NCBI GenBank assembly: GCA_910584365.1
Contig: CAJUAF010000004.1
Span: forward strand, 62,001 to 126,000
Direction of reading: 5' to 3'
Source of the DNA: an uncultured Muribaculaceae bacterium
GTDB taxonomy: Bacteria; Bacteroidota; Bacteroidia; Bacteroidales; Muribaculaceae
DNA: 64,000 nt
Shown here in pieces: positions 51,136 through 59,903 of the stretch. Below the pieces are notes generated by a model that was given only the letters and a program-made list of their open reading frames with translations, had not been told where the DNA came from and made no database searches. Each line of letters starts with the position of its first letter. Positions within the stretch are counted from its first letter, which is position 1. The position numbers and the translations under genes are program-made.

Positions 51136-53045
51136 AATTGTTCTATTTCTTTCTGATGTAAAGTTATTTCTTCAAGTTGCTTTTCAAGTCGGGAAAGCGC
51201 GGAAGCCGTGGCCTCCTGCTGACGGTATTCCTCCTGAATCATCCCGTCGACGGCTTCTTCGTAACGGGTACGGCATCCCAGAACGACGCCAGTAAAGGAC
51301 GCCAGGATTCCGTCGGCGGCCTCGGCGTAGGCCTTCATCAGATTTTCTTTCTGAAGGGCCAGGGCCTCCGCCAGCCGTTGGGAATACTTCGACTGAATTG
51401 CGGGAATAACACCATCCATGCCGGCTTTTTTCCCCCCGCTTCCCAGCCATGCTCCGAGAGCGGCGCCGACTGCCGTACCGATGCCGAGAGTTACAATCGA
51501 GCCGATGACACCTCCGGCTACCGCCAGTCCAACGGCTGTATTCTGTCGTTTCCGTTCGGAGCGGGCGAAACTGACGGCCTCTTTCATCGAATCCATCAGC
51601 GGGATATTTACCGGGGACAGCTCCACCGCTTCCCGCGGCATCCCGACGGGGACGATATTCCGGCGTCGGAATTCATCACGGAGATTATCGTAAAAGGCGC
51701 CAAGCTCCCTGTCGGCGAAAGCGGTCACACGGGCGGCCGCGCTCCCGGCTATGTCGTTCATCTCGCCGGTGTACTGTAATAACAACGGTTCAAGATGAAT
51801 TGTCATGAAAGAATCGAGCGCCTCCATATTTTTTCTAAACATTATCTCGTCACAGAGGCGTTGCTGTATGTCGCATATCTTTCCGTCAAGAGCCGCGGAC
51901 AATTCTTCCCTGACGGCGGCCGCCTCGATGGAAATCTCCCTGGAGCGTGTCTGACACTGCCTTTCAGCAAACGCCTCAAGCGAGCCGGCGCGGCTCCGCT
52001 CCAGTTCCTCCAGCCTCCGGCGGCACTCTTCCCGCCGTTTCGAGATATGGCTTTCCAGCTTGCCGTAAATCTTTCGCGTAAGACTTATCAGCGAATCGCA
52101 TATCATCCTGTCGCGCCGCGCCGTGGCATGGCGCGAGATTCCTTCGATAGTCTCCAGAGTAACCCGGAGCATTTCTTCATGTTCGGGACCGAAGCTCCTC
52201 CCCTCCTGCCGGGCCAGAACGGCCGGAGGGACAGCCATAAATACCGGCATATCCTCCGGCGTCAGACCGAAGAATCCGGGAGTAGCCCCCTGCTGGTACA
52301 GCCGGAACTTCTCCCGACGGGTTATGAGGTCATAACGCGTATAGACGACCATACAGTTACGCAGTCTGTCGTTCAGCGCCCGGGAAAGCTCATTGCGCAG
52401 CGACTCCAGCATCACACCCTGACATCCGTTGACCACGATAATCGAAGCGTCGGTCAGATTCATCATCGACGCGGTGATGGCGCAGCAGCGCCGGTTGTCG
52501 GAATTGAGTCCCGGAGTGTCGATCAGTCGGAACCCCCGGCGGAGAAAATCGGACGGAAGACCGATAGAGAACTGCACGATTCCCTCCGCCCGTTTCCCGG
52601 CCGTTTCCCTTGCCCGGGTCAGGTTGCGGATATATTCCTCATCGGAATTTCCCTGCCGGAATTCCGGGAGGGAAAACTCTTTCAGTTTCCTGCGGATATC
52701 CTCTATCGGGATATAATAGCTTTCGGCCGGAGCGCCGCGACGCTCTACGGTCAGCACCGGAATCGGGGCATAATAGAGAATCGCGGGGATAAGGGTCGTG
52801 TCGGGCATATCGTCCATCTCCAGCAGATGCACTCCGAGTATGGCGTTTATCAGGGAACTTTTCCCCGAGGAGAAATCGCCGATTATCGAGATATTCACGG
52901 CGGTATCCTCCATGCGGTTCTGTATTTTACGCAAATCCGCATGGAGTTCCTGCCCTATATCGGCGTCCCACCGGTCAGAGCTGACCAGGGAAGCCGCGAA
53001 TCCGATATGGGGACGGAGCTTCCGGAGATTGGAATTGTCCGGCAT
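51120..53045 (-). CDS. dynamin-like GTPase C
   Basis: 641 aa. The GTPase domain has G1 GDFSSGKSS (56-64), G2 Thr near 83-84 in MPDTTLIP, G3 DTPGL (176-180) and a degenerate G4 TRYD (236-239; usually T/NKxD). A long helical stalk (about 300-500, rich in RREECRRRLEELERSR) follows, then a Gly-rich hydrophobic patch (about 504-536, VGLAVAGGVIGSIVTLGIG) that could be the membrane paddle, then a final helical region. This is the layout of bacterial dynamin-like proteins that bind and remodel lipid bilayers. It starts 1 bp after the stop of GTPase B. Confidence 0.88.
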   Translation of the reverse strand: MPDNSNLRKLRPHIGFAASLVSSDRWDADIGQELHADLRKIQNRMEDTAVNISIIGDFSSGKSSLINAILGVHLLEMDDMPDTTLIPAILYYAPIPVLTVERRGAPAESYYIPIEDIRRKLKEFSLPEFRQGNSDEEYIRNLTRARETAGKRAEGIVQFSIGLPSDFLRRGFRLIDTPGLNSDNRRCCAITASMMNLTDASIIVVNGCQGVMLESLRNELSRALNDRLRNCMVVYTRYDLITRREKFRLYQQGATPGFFGLTPEDMPVFMAVPPAVLARQEGRSFGPEHEEMLRVTLETIEGISRHATARRDRMICDSLISLTRKIYGKLESHISKRREECRRRLEELERSRAGSLEAFAERQCQTRSREISIEAAAVREELSAALDGKICDIQQRLCDEIMFRKNMEALDSFMTIHLEPLLLQYTGEMNDIAGSAAARVTAFADRELGAFYDNLRDEFRRRNIVPVGMPREAVELSPVNIPLMDSMKEAVSFARSERKRQNTAVGLAVAGGVIGSIVTLGIGTAVGAALGAWLGSGGKKAGMDGVIPAIQSKYSQRLAEALALQKENLMKAYAEAADGILASFTGVVLGCRTRYEEAVDGMIQEEYRQQEATASALSRLEKQLEEITLHQKEIEQLWITL

Positions 53046-53046
53046 A

Positions 53047-55119
53047 TCAGTTTACGGAATCTACCTCCCCGACCAGTTCCAGCATCTCCTCCGTGGCGGA
53101 GGAAAGTCCCGCGCCGGCTTCCGTCAGGAGGGCGCGTTTCCGGTCGATGGAGTTCTGTTCGTCGGAAATGAGCTGTCTGAGTTCGTCAAGCTGGCGGCGC
53201 ACGGTGTCGATTTCGGAATCCAGGCCCTGGAGAACGGAATCCTTGATGCTGTCGAACGTCTCGCGGATTTCCGATACTATGTCCGAAACACGGCGGGGAG
53301 TATCGTTCTTCATGTCCTCCACAATCTTTTCATACAGTTTCTTCTTTGTCTCGCGGATTTTCCGGTCATTGCCCTGGAGCAGTCCCACCATAACACCCAC
53401 ACACGTAGCGATGAAACCCAGAGGTGGCCATACCCACAGGGCGATAAGACCGACTCCAAGTCCTATGCCGAGGTCTACGGCGAAATTCTTCAGGAAGTTC
53501 GACAGGTCGAAGCCTCCCGCGAAGAGATCGCCCCCCGAGCGTCCAAGCGGGAGGAAGAGCATCGCCGCGATGCCGGCGATGCGCTCCATTGTCGTGCTGG
53601 AATCCACGGCTTCGTCGCTCAGCCCTTTCAGCAGCCCCTCGATGGAGGCAATCTGGTCGGCGATATTCTTCATGTCTTCCTTGAGAGAGCCGAAGACCAT
53701 CTCGAACTGCTCCATCAGCAGGGGCTGGAAAGTGCCCTCGTTCCATTTCCGGTAAGCATCGTTGACTTTATCTTTGGCGTATTCGAGCGTTTCCTCGGCT
53801 ACGTTCTGAAGGTCTTTCTTGTTGGCTACGAATCCGACATCGGTTTTGGGCTGATAGGCCGAAATCCATTCGGGTATATCATCCTCCAGTTTCTTAAAAA
53901 ACGCCTTGATCGCCTCCCCTACCGGGGTCAGCGCAAGGGGGATGTTCCGCTCGAGAGTCTGGGCCATCTTGCTGCGGTTGGCTTCCAGCTGTGTCAGGCG
54001 CGGCGTAGCTTCGTTGATGCGCTTCTGCAGACTGACCGAATCCGCCTCGAGAGCGTTCAGCTGAGCCGGGATAAGGTTCTCGAGCAGATCATTCCGCACG
54101 GAATTGACAATCTGCATGGCCGTCTTCTTGATTTTCAGCTCCCCTTTCTTCCGGGTGAGATAGTCGGTAAGGAAAGCTGTGAACCCGGGCATACCCGACT
54201 GTTCCAGCAACTCCCGGTTGCCGCTACGCATCGCTTCGAGGGCTTCTTTGGCCGATACGCCGAAACATTGCTTGATCGAGGTATATCCCTGGACCTGTCC
54301 CTGACAGTAAAGCCTCTGCCGTTCCCTGCGGGTCACAAGGTCTATACGGTTGGCGACCATTATCAGGTCATTGAATCCGAGCGGAAGAAGGACATTCTCG
54401 ATGACTTTCTTTTCCTCGGAAGTGGCCGGCTTGGTGGCGTCGAGAAGGTAGATGGCGGCATCTGCTTTCTTGAGATAATCGAGAGTCACGGCGGTACGTC
54501 TGGGCGACTCATTGAGCCCCGGAGAATCCACAAGCATCACCCCGTCCTTAAGCAGAGGAGCGGGATAATACAGCTCGGCCACGTCGAAGGGACTCTCCTG
54601 ATCGATTTTCTCCTTGTACTGCCGCATGGCCTCCTCATCGAAAAGGATGTCGGGCGTAGGTTCCGGGATAGCCACATAGCGGTTCATCTCATCGTAAGGG
54701 ACCTCGATGGGGGGAATACGGACATCGTTGTTCTGAGAATCCTTCCCCATCCCGTGGGATAGGATATATTCTTTGGTTTTCGGAGGAATCTCGTCCAGCA
54801 GGCCGGTAGGGAGCGGTGAACAGAAATTGACGACAGCCCTTTTCTCGGCATCGTATTTCACTTCGCTTACCACCGCCGTACAGGGTATATCGTCCACCGG
54901 AAGAATCATCTCCCCTATCAGGGCATTGGTGAACGAAGACTTACCGTTCTTAACCGTCCCGACCACCTGGATTTTCAGGGCGTCGTTCTTGAGCTGTTCA
55001 TAAAGGAAACCGTAAAGCGAGGCCTTCTCGGGAGAGAGGTCCTTGGCCGACTCCATGGTTTTCTCTATCATGGAAAGCAGGCGGGTACGCCAGCTGTTAT
55101 ATTGTTCTAAAGTTGCCAT
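53047..55119 (-). CDS. dynamin-like GTPase B
   Basis: 690 aa. G1 GTVKNGKSS (54-62), G2 Thr81 in IPCTAVVS, G3 DSPGL (198-202) and G4 NRID (257-260). A helical stalk (about 325-510, including EADSVSLQKRINEATPRL) is followed by an unusually long hydrophobic region (about 548-583, GIGLGVGLIALWVWPPLGFIATC...) able to form one or two membrane helices, and a C-terminal coiled region (about 585-690). It differs clearly from its two neighbours. Its ATG overlaps the GTPase A stop by one base (TGATG at 55119), indicating coupled translation and probably fixed stoichiometry. Confidence 0.88.
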   Translation of the reverse strand: MATLEQYNSWRTRLLSMIEKTMESAKDLSPEKASLYGFLYEQLKNDALKIQVVGTVKNGKSSFTNALIGEMILPVDDIPCTAVVSEVKYDAEKRAVVNFCSPLPTGLLDEIPPKTKEYILSHGMGKDSQNNDVRIPPIEVPYDEMNRYVAIPEPTPDILFDEEAMRQYKEKIDQESPFDVAELYYPAPLLKDGVMLVDSPGLNESPRRTAVTLDYLKKADAAIYLLDATKPATSEEKKVIENVLLPLGFNDLIMVANRIDLVTRRERQRLYCQGQVQGYTSIKQCFGVSAKEALEAMRSGNRELLEQSGMPGFTAFLTDYLTRKKGELKIKKTAMQIVNSVRNDLLENLIPAQLNALEADSVSLQKRINEATPRLTQLEANRSKMAQTLERNIPLALTPVGEAIKAFFKKLEDDIPEWISAYQPKTDVGFVANKKDLQNVAEETLEYAKDKVNDAYRKWNEGTFQPLLMEQFEMVFGSLKEDMKNIADQIASIEGLLKGLSDEAVDSSTTMERIAGIAAMLFLPLGRSGGDLFAGGFDLSNFLKNFAVDLGIGLGVGLIALWVWPPLGFIATCVGVMVGLLQGNDRKIRETKKKLYEKIVEDMKNDTPRRVSDIVSEIRETFDSIKDSVLQGLDSEIDTVRRQLDELRQLISDEQNSIDRKRALLTEAGAGLSSATEEMLELVGEVDSVN

Positions 55120-57041
55120 CAGAGGATATGCTTTTTGAGATTTTCGGAGAGACTTTCAAGTGTGGAGCTTTTTCTGCCGATTGCCTCGAGTGTTTCCCCC
55201 TGAGGGTCGGAAACATTCCGGGCGGCCTCGGCTATCAGAGTATGCTGGGTCTGCATCCACGTGCTTTCAGACTGGCGCGCGGCGCGGTTTATGTCGGAAT
55301 AAATCAGGCGTATGCGGGCAGCGCTGTCGCAGGTGGCCTCGCGCATGATTTTACCGACATCCCCGATAACGAATGCACTGAGGCTTTCGCGGGCGCGGGC
55401 GATTTCCTCGTCGACCTTCCGCTTTGTCAGGAAGCGCGTGGCCGTGGAAGCTCCCACCGAGCCTATAAGACCGCCGACACCGAAAAGCAGGGCGCCGACA
55501 ACGCCACCCACGGCCGTGGCCGCGGCATTGATTTTAACGTTCTTGCGCTCCATGCGGCCGATATCCGTCATCCGGGGAGGAGCATTATGGACATAACAGG
55601 CGGCAGCTTCCGTGCGGTTCCACGACTTTCCGTCCCGGTCGATACTGGACTTGTAGCGGCGCATGATCTCCTTGTTAAGCCAGTCGAAATCGTTGCGGGC
55701 GGTCTCGGTCACAGCATTGTCAAGGGCAATTACAGCACCGCTGACACGGTTAGCCATTTCGTATGCGTAGCTCTGGGAATACCATTTGGCAGGGTCGGGA
55801 ACCGTACTGATTCTATACTGCATACTCTGGATTATCCTGGCTTCTTCCTGCTGGAGACGCCGCTCGAAATCCTTCTGACATTCTCCGCACCGGAAGTCAG
55901 TCTCTGCGCGGAGTTTCTCCCACTCATCGTGGAGGGCAGTCACTTCAGCCTGTTTCTCGACAATCAGGCGGTTTCGGTCCTCATCCTTCGCCTCCAGAAT
56001 CCGACGCTGCTGTCCGAGGGCCTCGAGTCCCATCGCGAGCAGATTGCATACATTGGCGGCAAGCCAGCTTTCCACCCGACGCGCACGCTCGGGATTGACG
56101 CTCCAGCGAGCGATAAGCGTCCGCAGTTTTTCCAGTCCGACCAGTGAGGCATAACGGTCAGAAGGCATAGCGACATCGTTGGTAATCACTACCGGCATAT
56201 CTATCCCGAGTCGCTTAAGGGCAGCCATGATAAACGTTACCTGGCGGTCGCGCTTTTCCTCCTCCACAAGGTCCAGATGGGTGATTGCCAGCGCCATGAA
56301 AGGTATCCGCGGAGCAAGCAGACGGTCGCGGATAAACGCCGTCTGGGTCTCCATCACCCCCTTCTGGGCATCCAGGCAGAGGACGGCCCCCTCCGTGGCG
56401 AGCAATGCGCGGCTTATTTCCCGGTCGCGCTGCGCGCTGCCGTCGTTGGCTCCGGGTGTGTCAAGGATATCCGTCCCGGTAGCACGCAGGAACGCGTCGT
56501 CGAGGGTAACACGGATGAAATCGCGCGGTTTTTCTCCGGTGGCGTTCCCCTCCTCGTCGCAGGCGGTAAGTCCTTTCCAGGAGGAGGATGCAAGGGGAAG
56601 GGTCCTGATTTTTTTGCCATGGGGATCAAGCAACGTTATAGTCTCCGGTCGGCCGCAGGTTATACGGGTCAGCATGGCGGTGGTCGGCAGGTCATCCACC
56701 GGAAGCACGTCGCGTCCGAACAGGCGGTTGATGAGCGTACTCTTGCCATGACTGAACTCTCCGACGAAAGCTACGGCAAACCTGTCATGTGAAGCCCGTT
56801 TCAGCAGCGACACCACCTGTGAGGCCAGTGCCGGCATCCCGAGTTCTTTCAGAGTCTCGGCGATCGCCTTTACTTCCCTGAGCAGTTCGGAACGGACTTC
56901 TATCCGTGTGCGGGACTCCGGCTGGGCTGACTCCGCGGAAGGCTCCTTCCGCGCTCCTCCGGGACGGGCGGAAGACTCCGACGCACCCCCCGGAGGAACG
57001 GCCCCCATGCGGCGGCTGGCGGCGGAATCAATTTTGCCCAT
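55119..57041 (-). CDS. dynamin-like GTPase A
   Basis: 640 aa. A Pro/Ser/Gly-rich disordered start (1-45) precedes G1 GEFSHGKST (94-102), G2 Thr121 in DLPTTAML, G3 DTPGAND (194-200) and G4 THLD (254-257). The middle is helical, with a CGECQK motif near 390. A Gly-rich hydrophobic segment (roughly 505-530, VGGVVGALLFGVGGLIG) lies before the final helices. The G3 motif ending in AND resembles the YjdA/LeoA-type dynamins more than its neighbours' PGL form. It overlaps the 179-aa gene by 14 bp upstream and GTPase B by 1 bp downstream. Confidence 0.88.
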   Translation of the reverse strand: MGKIDSAASRRMGAVPPGGASESSARPGGARKEPSAESAQPESRTRIEVRSELLREVKAIAETLKELGMPALASQVVSLLKRASHDRFAVAFVGEFSHGKSTLINRLFGRDVLPVDDLPTTAMLTRITCGRPETITLLDPHGKKIRTLPLASSSWKGLTACDEEGNATGEKPRDFIRVTLDDAFLRATGTDILDTPGANDGSAQRDREISRALLATEGAVLCLDAQKGVMETQTAFIRDRLLAPRIPFMALAITHLDLVEEEKRDRQVTFIMAALKRLGIDMPVVITNDVAMPSDRYASLVGLEKLRTLIARWSVNPERARRVESWLAANVCNLLAMGLEALGQQRRILEAKDEDRNRLIVEKQAEVTALHDEWEKLRAETDFRCGECQKDFERRLQQEEARIIQSMQYRISTVPDPAKWYSQSYAYEMANRVSGAVIALDNAVTETARNDFDWLNKEIMRRYKSSIDRDGKSWNRTEAAACYVHNAPPRMTDIGRMERKNVKINAAATAVGGVVGALLFGVGGLIGSVGASTATRFLTKRKVDEEIARARESLSAFVIGDVGKIMREATCDSAARIRLIYSDINRAARQSESTWMQTQHTLIAEAARNVSDPQGETLEAIGRKSSTLESLSENLKKHIL

Positions 57042-57567
57042 GTCCTATATATTTATTGAAGAAGAGAGGGGAAATGGCCTTATAGAACGGATAGAGCGAC
57101 GGCTCGACAATCACAGACATCCGGGATGCGAGAGCGGCGTCGTCCGCCGGATCTTCCGGGGCTTGGCCGAGCATTGAGAGGGCCACGCGATCGAGGGCAG
57201 CGAGCGTTTCACTGCGCAGACTGTCGTATTCCCGGCGGTTGAGATGGGCGATGGCCTGGTGCCTGAAATATCCAACGGGGCGGTTGAAATCAACCTTGGC
57301 GGCCGCCGGCGTAAAGGCCAGGTCGGTGAAGCGGATCATCTGCATCTCCGGTACAAGATAAGTGGCGACATAGCGGACGGGATAGACCAGCGTGCGGTCT
57401 TTCTCTCCGGTGACCTTGTAGCGCAGGAAAGGTATTTCAACGCAAAGGTTGTCCTGGCGGATGTTGAGCATCGGAAGGCCCGGGGTATAGCCCATCGGGA
57501 TTACGGCCTGGAGTTCGGGACGGCGTTTGAGAGTGTGGAACAGTTCAGAGATGATATTGTCTTTCAT
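57028..57567 (-). CDS. unknown 179-aa protein of the dynamin operon
   Basis: 179 aa, cytoplasmic. The sequence is beta-rich at first (LQAVIPMGYTPGLPMLNIRQDNLCVEIPFLRYKVTG, YPVRYVATYLVPEMQMIRFTDLAF) and then helical (HQAIAHLNRREYDSLRSETLAALDRVALSML). No family was recognised. It overlaps GTPase A by 14 bp and follows the peptidase gene by 71 bp, so it belongs to the same operon. A role as a soluble adaptor or regulator of the GTPases is inference. Confidence 0.8.
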   Translation of the reverse strand: MKDNIISELFHTLKRRPELQAVIPMGYTPGLPMLNIRQDNLCVEIPFLRYKVTGEKDRTLVYPVRYVATYLVPEMQMIRFTDLAFTPAAAKVDFNRPVGYFRHQAIAHLNRREYDSLRSETLAALDRVALSMLGQAPEDPADDAALASRMSVIVEPSLYPFYKAISPLFFNKYIGHGQN

Positions 57568-57638
57568 GAATTTTCTGCATTATCAATTAAACGGATTGAG
57601 GGATTTGTCCTGAAAAGTCAGGGGAAAGGAGGAGAAGG

Positions 57639-58694
57639 TTATGCCGAACATACGATCATCTGGTGGTCGCCGGCGCCCCATGCGTTTTCGAAAACATCAA
57701 GTGGAACCATCTCACCGCGCCCGTCGGGAGTGCCTGAATCATTCAGGACCACCATCGGATTGGAGGGGTCGGAATAGTCTATCCCGATAACCTCGATGGC
57801 GTGGTCGGAGTTGGTCATCGGCGAGAAGATGTCGTTGGGTTCATTGGTCCATATCTGACCGCTGTCGACCGAAACGATAATCTTGTTGCCGTCGCGCAGT
57901 TCCTCTTCCAGTTGGCTCATGTCGCTGTCGAACACAACTTCATGGTCTATGCCGTAGTATTCCAGCATCTTGTTCATGTTCAGGAAAGCGGTGCCACCCT
58001 CTTCGGTGAACCATCCGTTCTCCTTGGCGATATCGGCGAATTCCTCGATGTCGATATCCAGGTCGGTAAGCTGCTCGATGACGAATTTCTGGGAATAGAG
58101 GGCACAGCGGTTGGTGTTTCCCTGACATTCCCATACTTCCATTGCCGAAGCGGGGTCTCCGGCCACAACTTCGGGAGGAGTGTTGGGGTCAAACTGGCCG
58201 TTTATATCGGGAGAGCCAAGAAAGGCTCCGGTGTAGGCATAGTCATACATCGGCTCAAGGCCGAGTTCCTGGGCCGTCAGTATCCCCTCTTCATGCTGGT
58301 CGCTGATATGGTCGCCGTCGAAATCGACGTCTGTCTCATAGCGGTAGACCAGCTCGCCGCCGGAAGTGTCGGCATGAAGCCGGGAGAAAACTTCGAAATC
58401 TCCGTCAAGGTCGATATCGGAATATAACTTTATATGGTCAAGCGTGCCATCCTGGTCATAATCCTGCCCTATCAGGAGCGTTTCGGCATATCCGTCGCCG
58501 TCGACATCGATGTCGGCTATCGCCATATCGACTACACCGTTGTTGTCCGAATCGATATATTCCCAGGACTCACCGGAGGAATACGGGTCGCCGACGGGTG
58601 TCAGGTCTTCGGAAATCATCTCTTCCTGGGGATCGAATCCGAAGGAGGCCGTCTCATCTCCGTCATACAGGAAATCCATAAAATTGTCTTCCAT
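57639..58694 (-). CDS. C39-like cysteine peptidase with acidic DxDxDG repeats
   Basis: 351 aa with no signal peptide. Residues 48-132 carry five calcium-loop-like repeats (DSDNNGVVD, DIDVDGDGY, DYDQDGTLD, DIDLDGDFE, DVDFDGDHISD), like EF-hand or thrombospondin type 3 loops. The C-terminal half looks like a papain-fold C39_2 peptidase: oxyanion Gln191 and nucleophile Cys197 in CQGNTNRCALYSQ, His298 in SDHAIEVIGID, and Asp319 in VVLNDSG. It is first in the dynamin operon, with a promoter 115 bp upstream. Calcium loops on a protein without an export signal are unusual. The substrate is unknown; it might process an operon partner. Confidence 0.82.
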   Translation of the reverse strand: MEDNFMDFLYDGDETASFGFDPQEEMISEDLTPVGDPYSSGESWEYIDSDNNGVVDMAIADIDVDGDGYAETLLIGQDYDQDGTLDHIKLYSDIDLDGDFEVFSRLHADTSGGELVYRYETDVDFDGDHISDQHEEGILTAQELGLEPMYDYAYTGAFLGSPDINGQFDPNTPPEVVAGDPASAMEVWECQGNTNRCALYSQKFVIEQLTDLDIDIEEFADIAKENGWFTEEGGTAFLNMNKMLEYYGIDHEVVFDSDMSQLEEELRDGNKIIVSVDSGQIWTNEPNDIFSPMTNSDHAIEVIGIDYSDPSNPMVVLNDSGTPDGRGEMVPLDVFENAWGAGDHQMIVCSA

Positions 58695-58808
58695 ACAATC
58701 TGCGTTTTTTTAAGGTATGCGGGCGTCGGGAGGATCAGCCTTCGGCCCGGAGGTAGTTGTTATTGATTAGCGGGTTAATAGAGTGCGGTATGTAAATCAG
58801 ACCGTATG

Positions 58809-58816
58809 CAAAGGTA
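58809..58816 (-). promoter_or_regulatory. -7 promoter box of the dynamin operon
   Basis: The minus strand reads TACCTTTG about 115 bp before the ATG at 58694. No second box was seen between the operon's genes. Confidence 0.55.
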
Positions 58817-58886
58817 TAACAAATTTTTCTAAACCGTAATCATCACAATGGTTTTTAAATGAACTCAGGTCCTTTTTTTATGAAAC

Positions 58887-58941
58887 AAAGCGATACGGTG
58901 ACCAATCTCTCCCGGGGAGGAATCGGTCACCGTATCGCTTT
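58887..58941 (-). terminator. terminator of the coiled-coil lipoprotein gene
   Basis: A 17-bp perfect stem (58887-58903 with 58925-58941) with GC-rich inner pairs lies 25 bp after the stop of the leftward lipoprotein gene. TTTGTTTCAT and then an A/T-rich run follow on the minus strand. It separates that gene from the dynamin operon. Confidence 0.8.
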
Positions 58942-58966
58942 TCTATGTCGTTTATTCCGGACGGAA

Positions 58967-59848
58967 TCAGTCGGTCTTTACAATCAGGAAGTTGGACTGA
59001 TTCCAGAAGCGGGTCGGGTTAGTGATTTTCAGAACCTTCATGCCGTTGGCGGCCTCTACGATCTCGTAAGAGTCTTCGGGCTGGTTTGTCATCACCTTGG
59101 CTTTCTTGGACCCGAGATTGATGGTACGCAACGAACGCTTGTCGCCGGTGGTGAAATAGCTCTGGTCGAAGTTGGAGGGCATCACCTTGGTTTTTCTCAG
59201 GAAACCCGACTGCATGAGGTTGTGGGCTTTGAGTTCCTTGCCGGTACCGATGGCGTAATAGCAGATGTTCATCTCGTTGTTAAGTTCGGCGGCGCGGCGT
59301 TCGGCCTCCTGGCGGGCGGTGTTCTCCTCCACGGCCACGGTCTTGAGCGAATCGGTCTTCTGTCCCAGGTCGGTGACCGTGCGGTTCAGGCCCTCGATTT
59401 TGACATTGGCGTCGGCCAGCTGGTTACGCAGGCCGTCGATGGTCTCCTGCTGGTTGGCGATCTGCGCCTTCAGGTTGTTGATGGCCTTCTGGAGAGTGGC
59501 ATTGTTCTGGTTGCTGGCTGCGAGCTGGGCCTCGAGCTGTTCGAGACGCTGACGGCGCTGCTCCAGAGCCTGCTGAATCTGCTCCATATCATTGCGGATT
59601 TCCTGACGCTTGCTGGGGGTCTCGGCTCCGAGTCCTCCCGTTGCCAGGATGTTCTCCATCTGTTTGATCTGGTTCATACCCTCGGTAATATCGTTGAGAA
59701 TCACCAGCAGGGAATCCTGGTTGGCGAGAGCTACGTGCAGGGAGTCAGCCGTAGTAGGCGCGCCGGCATTATTTCCCTCTTTGTTCCCGCAGGAAGCCAA
59801 AGTCGTCAGAGCGACAGCTGCCATGATGGCAAAATTCTTGATTTTCAT
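58967..59848 (-). CDS. coiled-coil lipoprotein, Cbp1-like adhesin candidate
   Basis: 293 aa. The signal MKIKNFAIMAAVALTTLASC gives a lipidated Cys20. Residues about 75-200 are a long heptad coiled coil rich in Gln, Asn, Glu and Leu (RRQRLEQLEAQLAASNQ and similar). The globular end contains GKELKAHNLMQSGFLRK and TNPTRFWNQSNFLIV. The layout matches Bacteroides proteins annotated as Cbp1-type collagen-binding adhesins. That name is from memory and should be read as a family hint, not proof of collagen binding. The gene is monocistronic, with a strong terminator. Confidence 0.78.
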   Translation of the reverse strand: MKIKNFAIMAAVALTTLASCGNKEGNNAGAPTTADSLHVALANQDSLLVILNDITEGMNQIKQMENILATGGLGAETPSKRQEIRNDMEQIQQALEQRRQRLEQLEAQLAASNQNNATLQKAINNLKAQIANQQETIDGLRNQLADANVKIEGLNRTVTDLGQKTDSLKTVAVEENTARQEAERRAAELNNEMNICYYAIGTGKELKAHNLMQSGFLRKTKVMPSNFDQSYFTTGDKRSLRTINLGSKKAKVMTNQPEDSYEIVEAANGMKVLKITNPTRFWNQSNFLIVKTD

Positions 59849-59903
59849 AATAGCTAAAACGTATTTGTTTTTTATAAGAATTCCGTAGTCTATCTAATCT
59901 ATT

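Noticed and set aside
52798..54762. 654-codon rightward frame, and similar long frames, opposite the dynamin GTPases
   Set aside because: They lie wholly antisense to genes with clear GTPase motifs. High GC keeps antisense frames open; composition is not protein-like.
58695..58808. Small coding gene in the leader of the dynamin operon
   Set aside because: Only short frames without plausible starts occur between the -7 box and the peptidase ATG.
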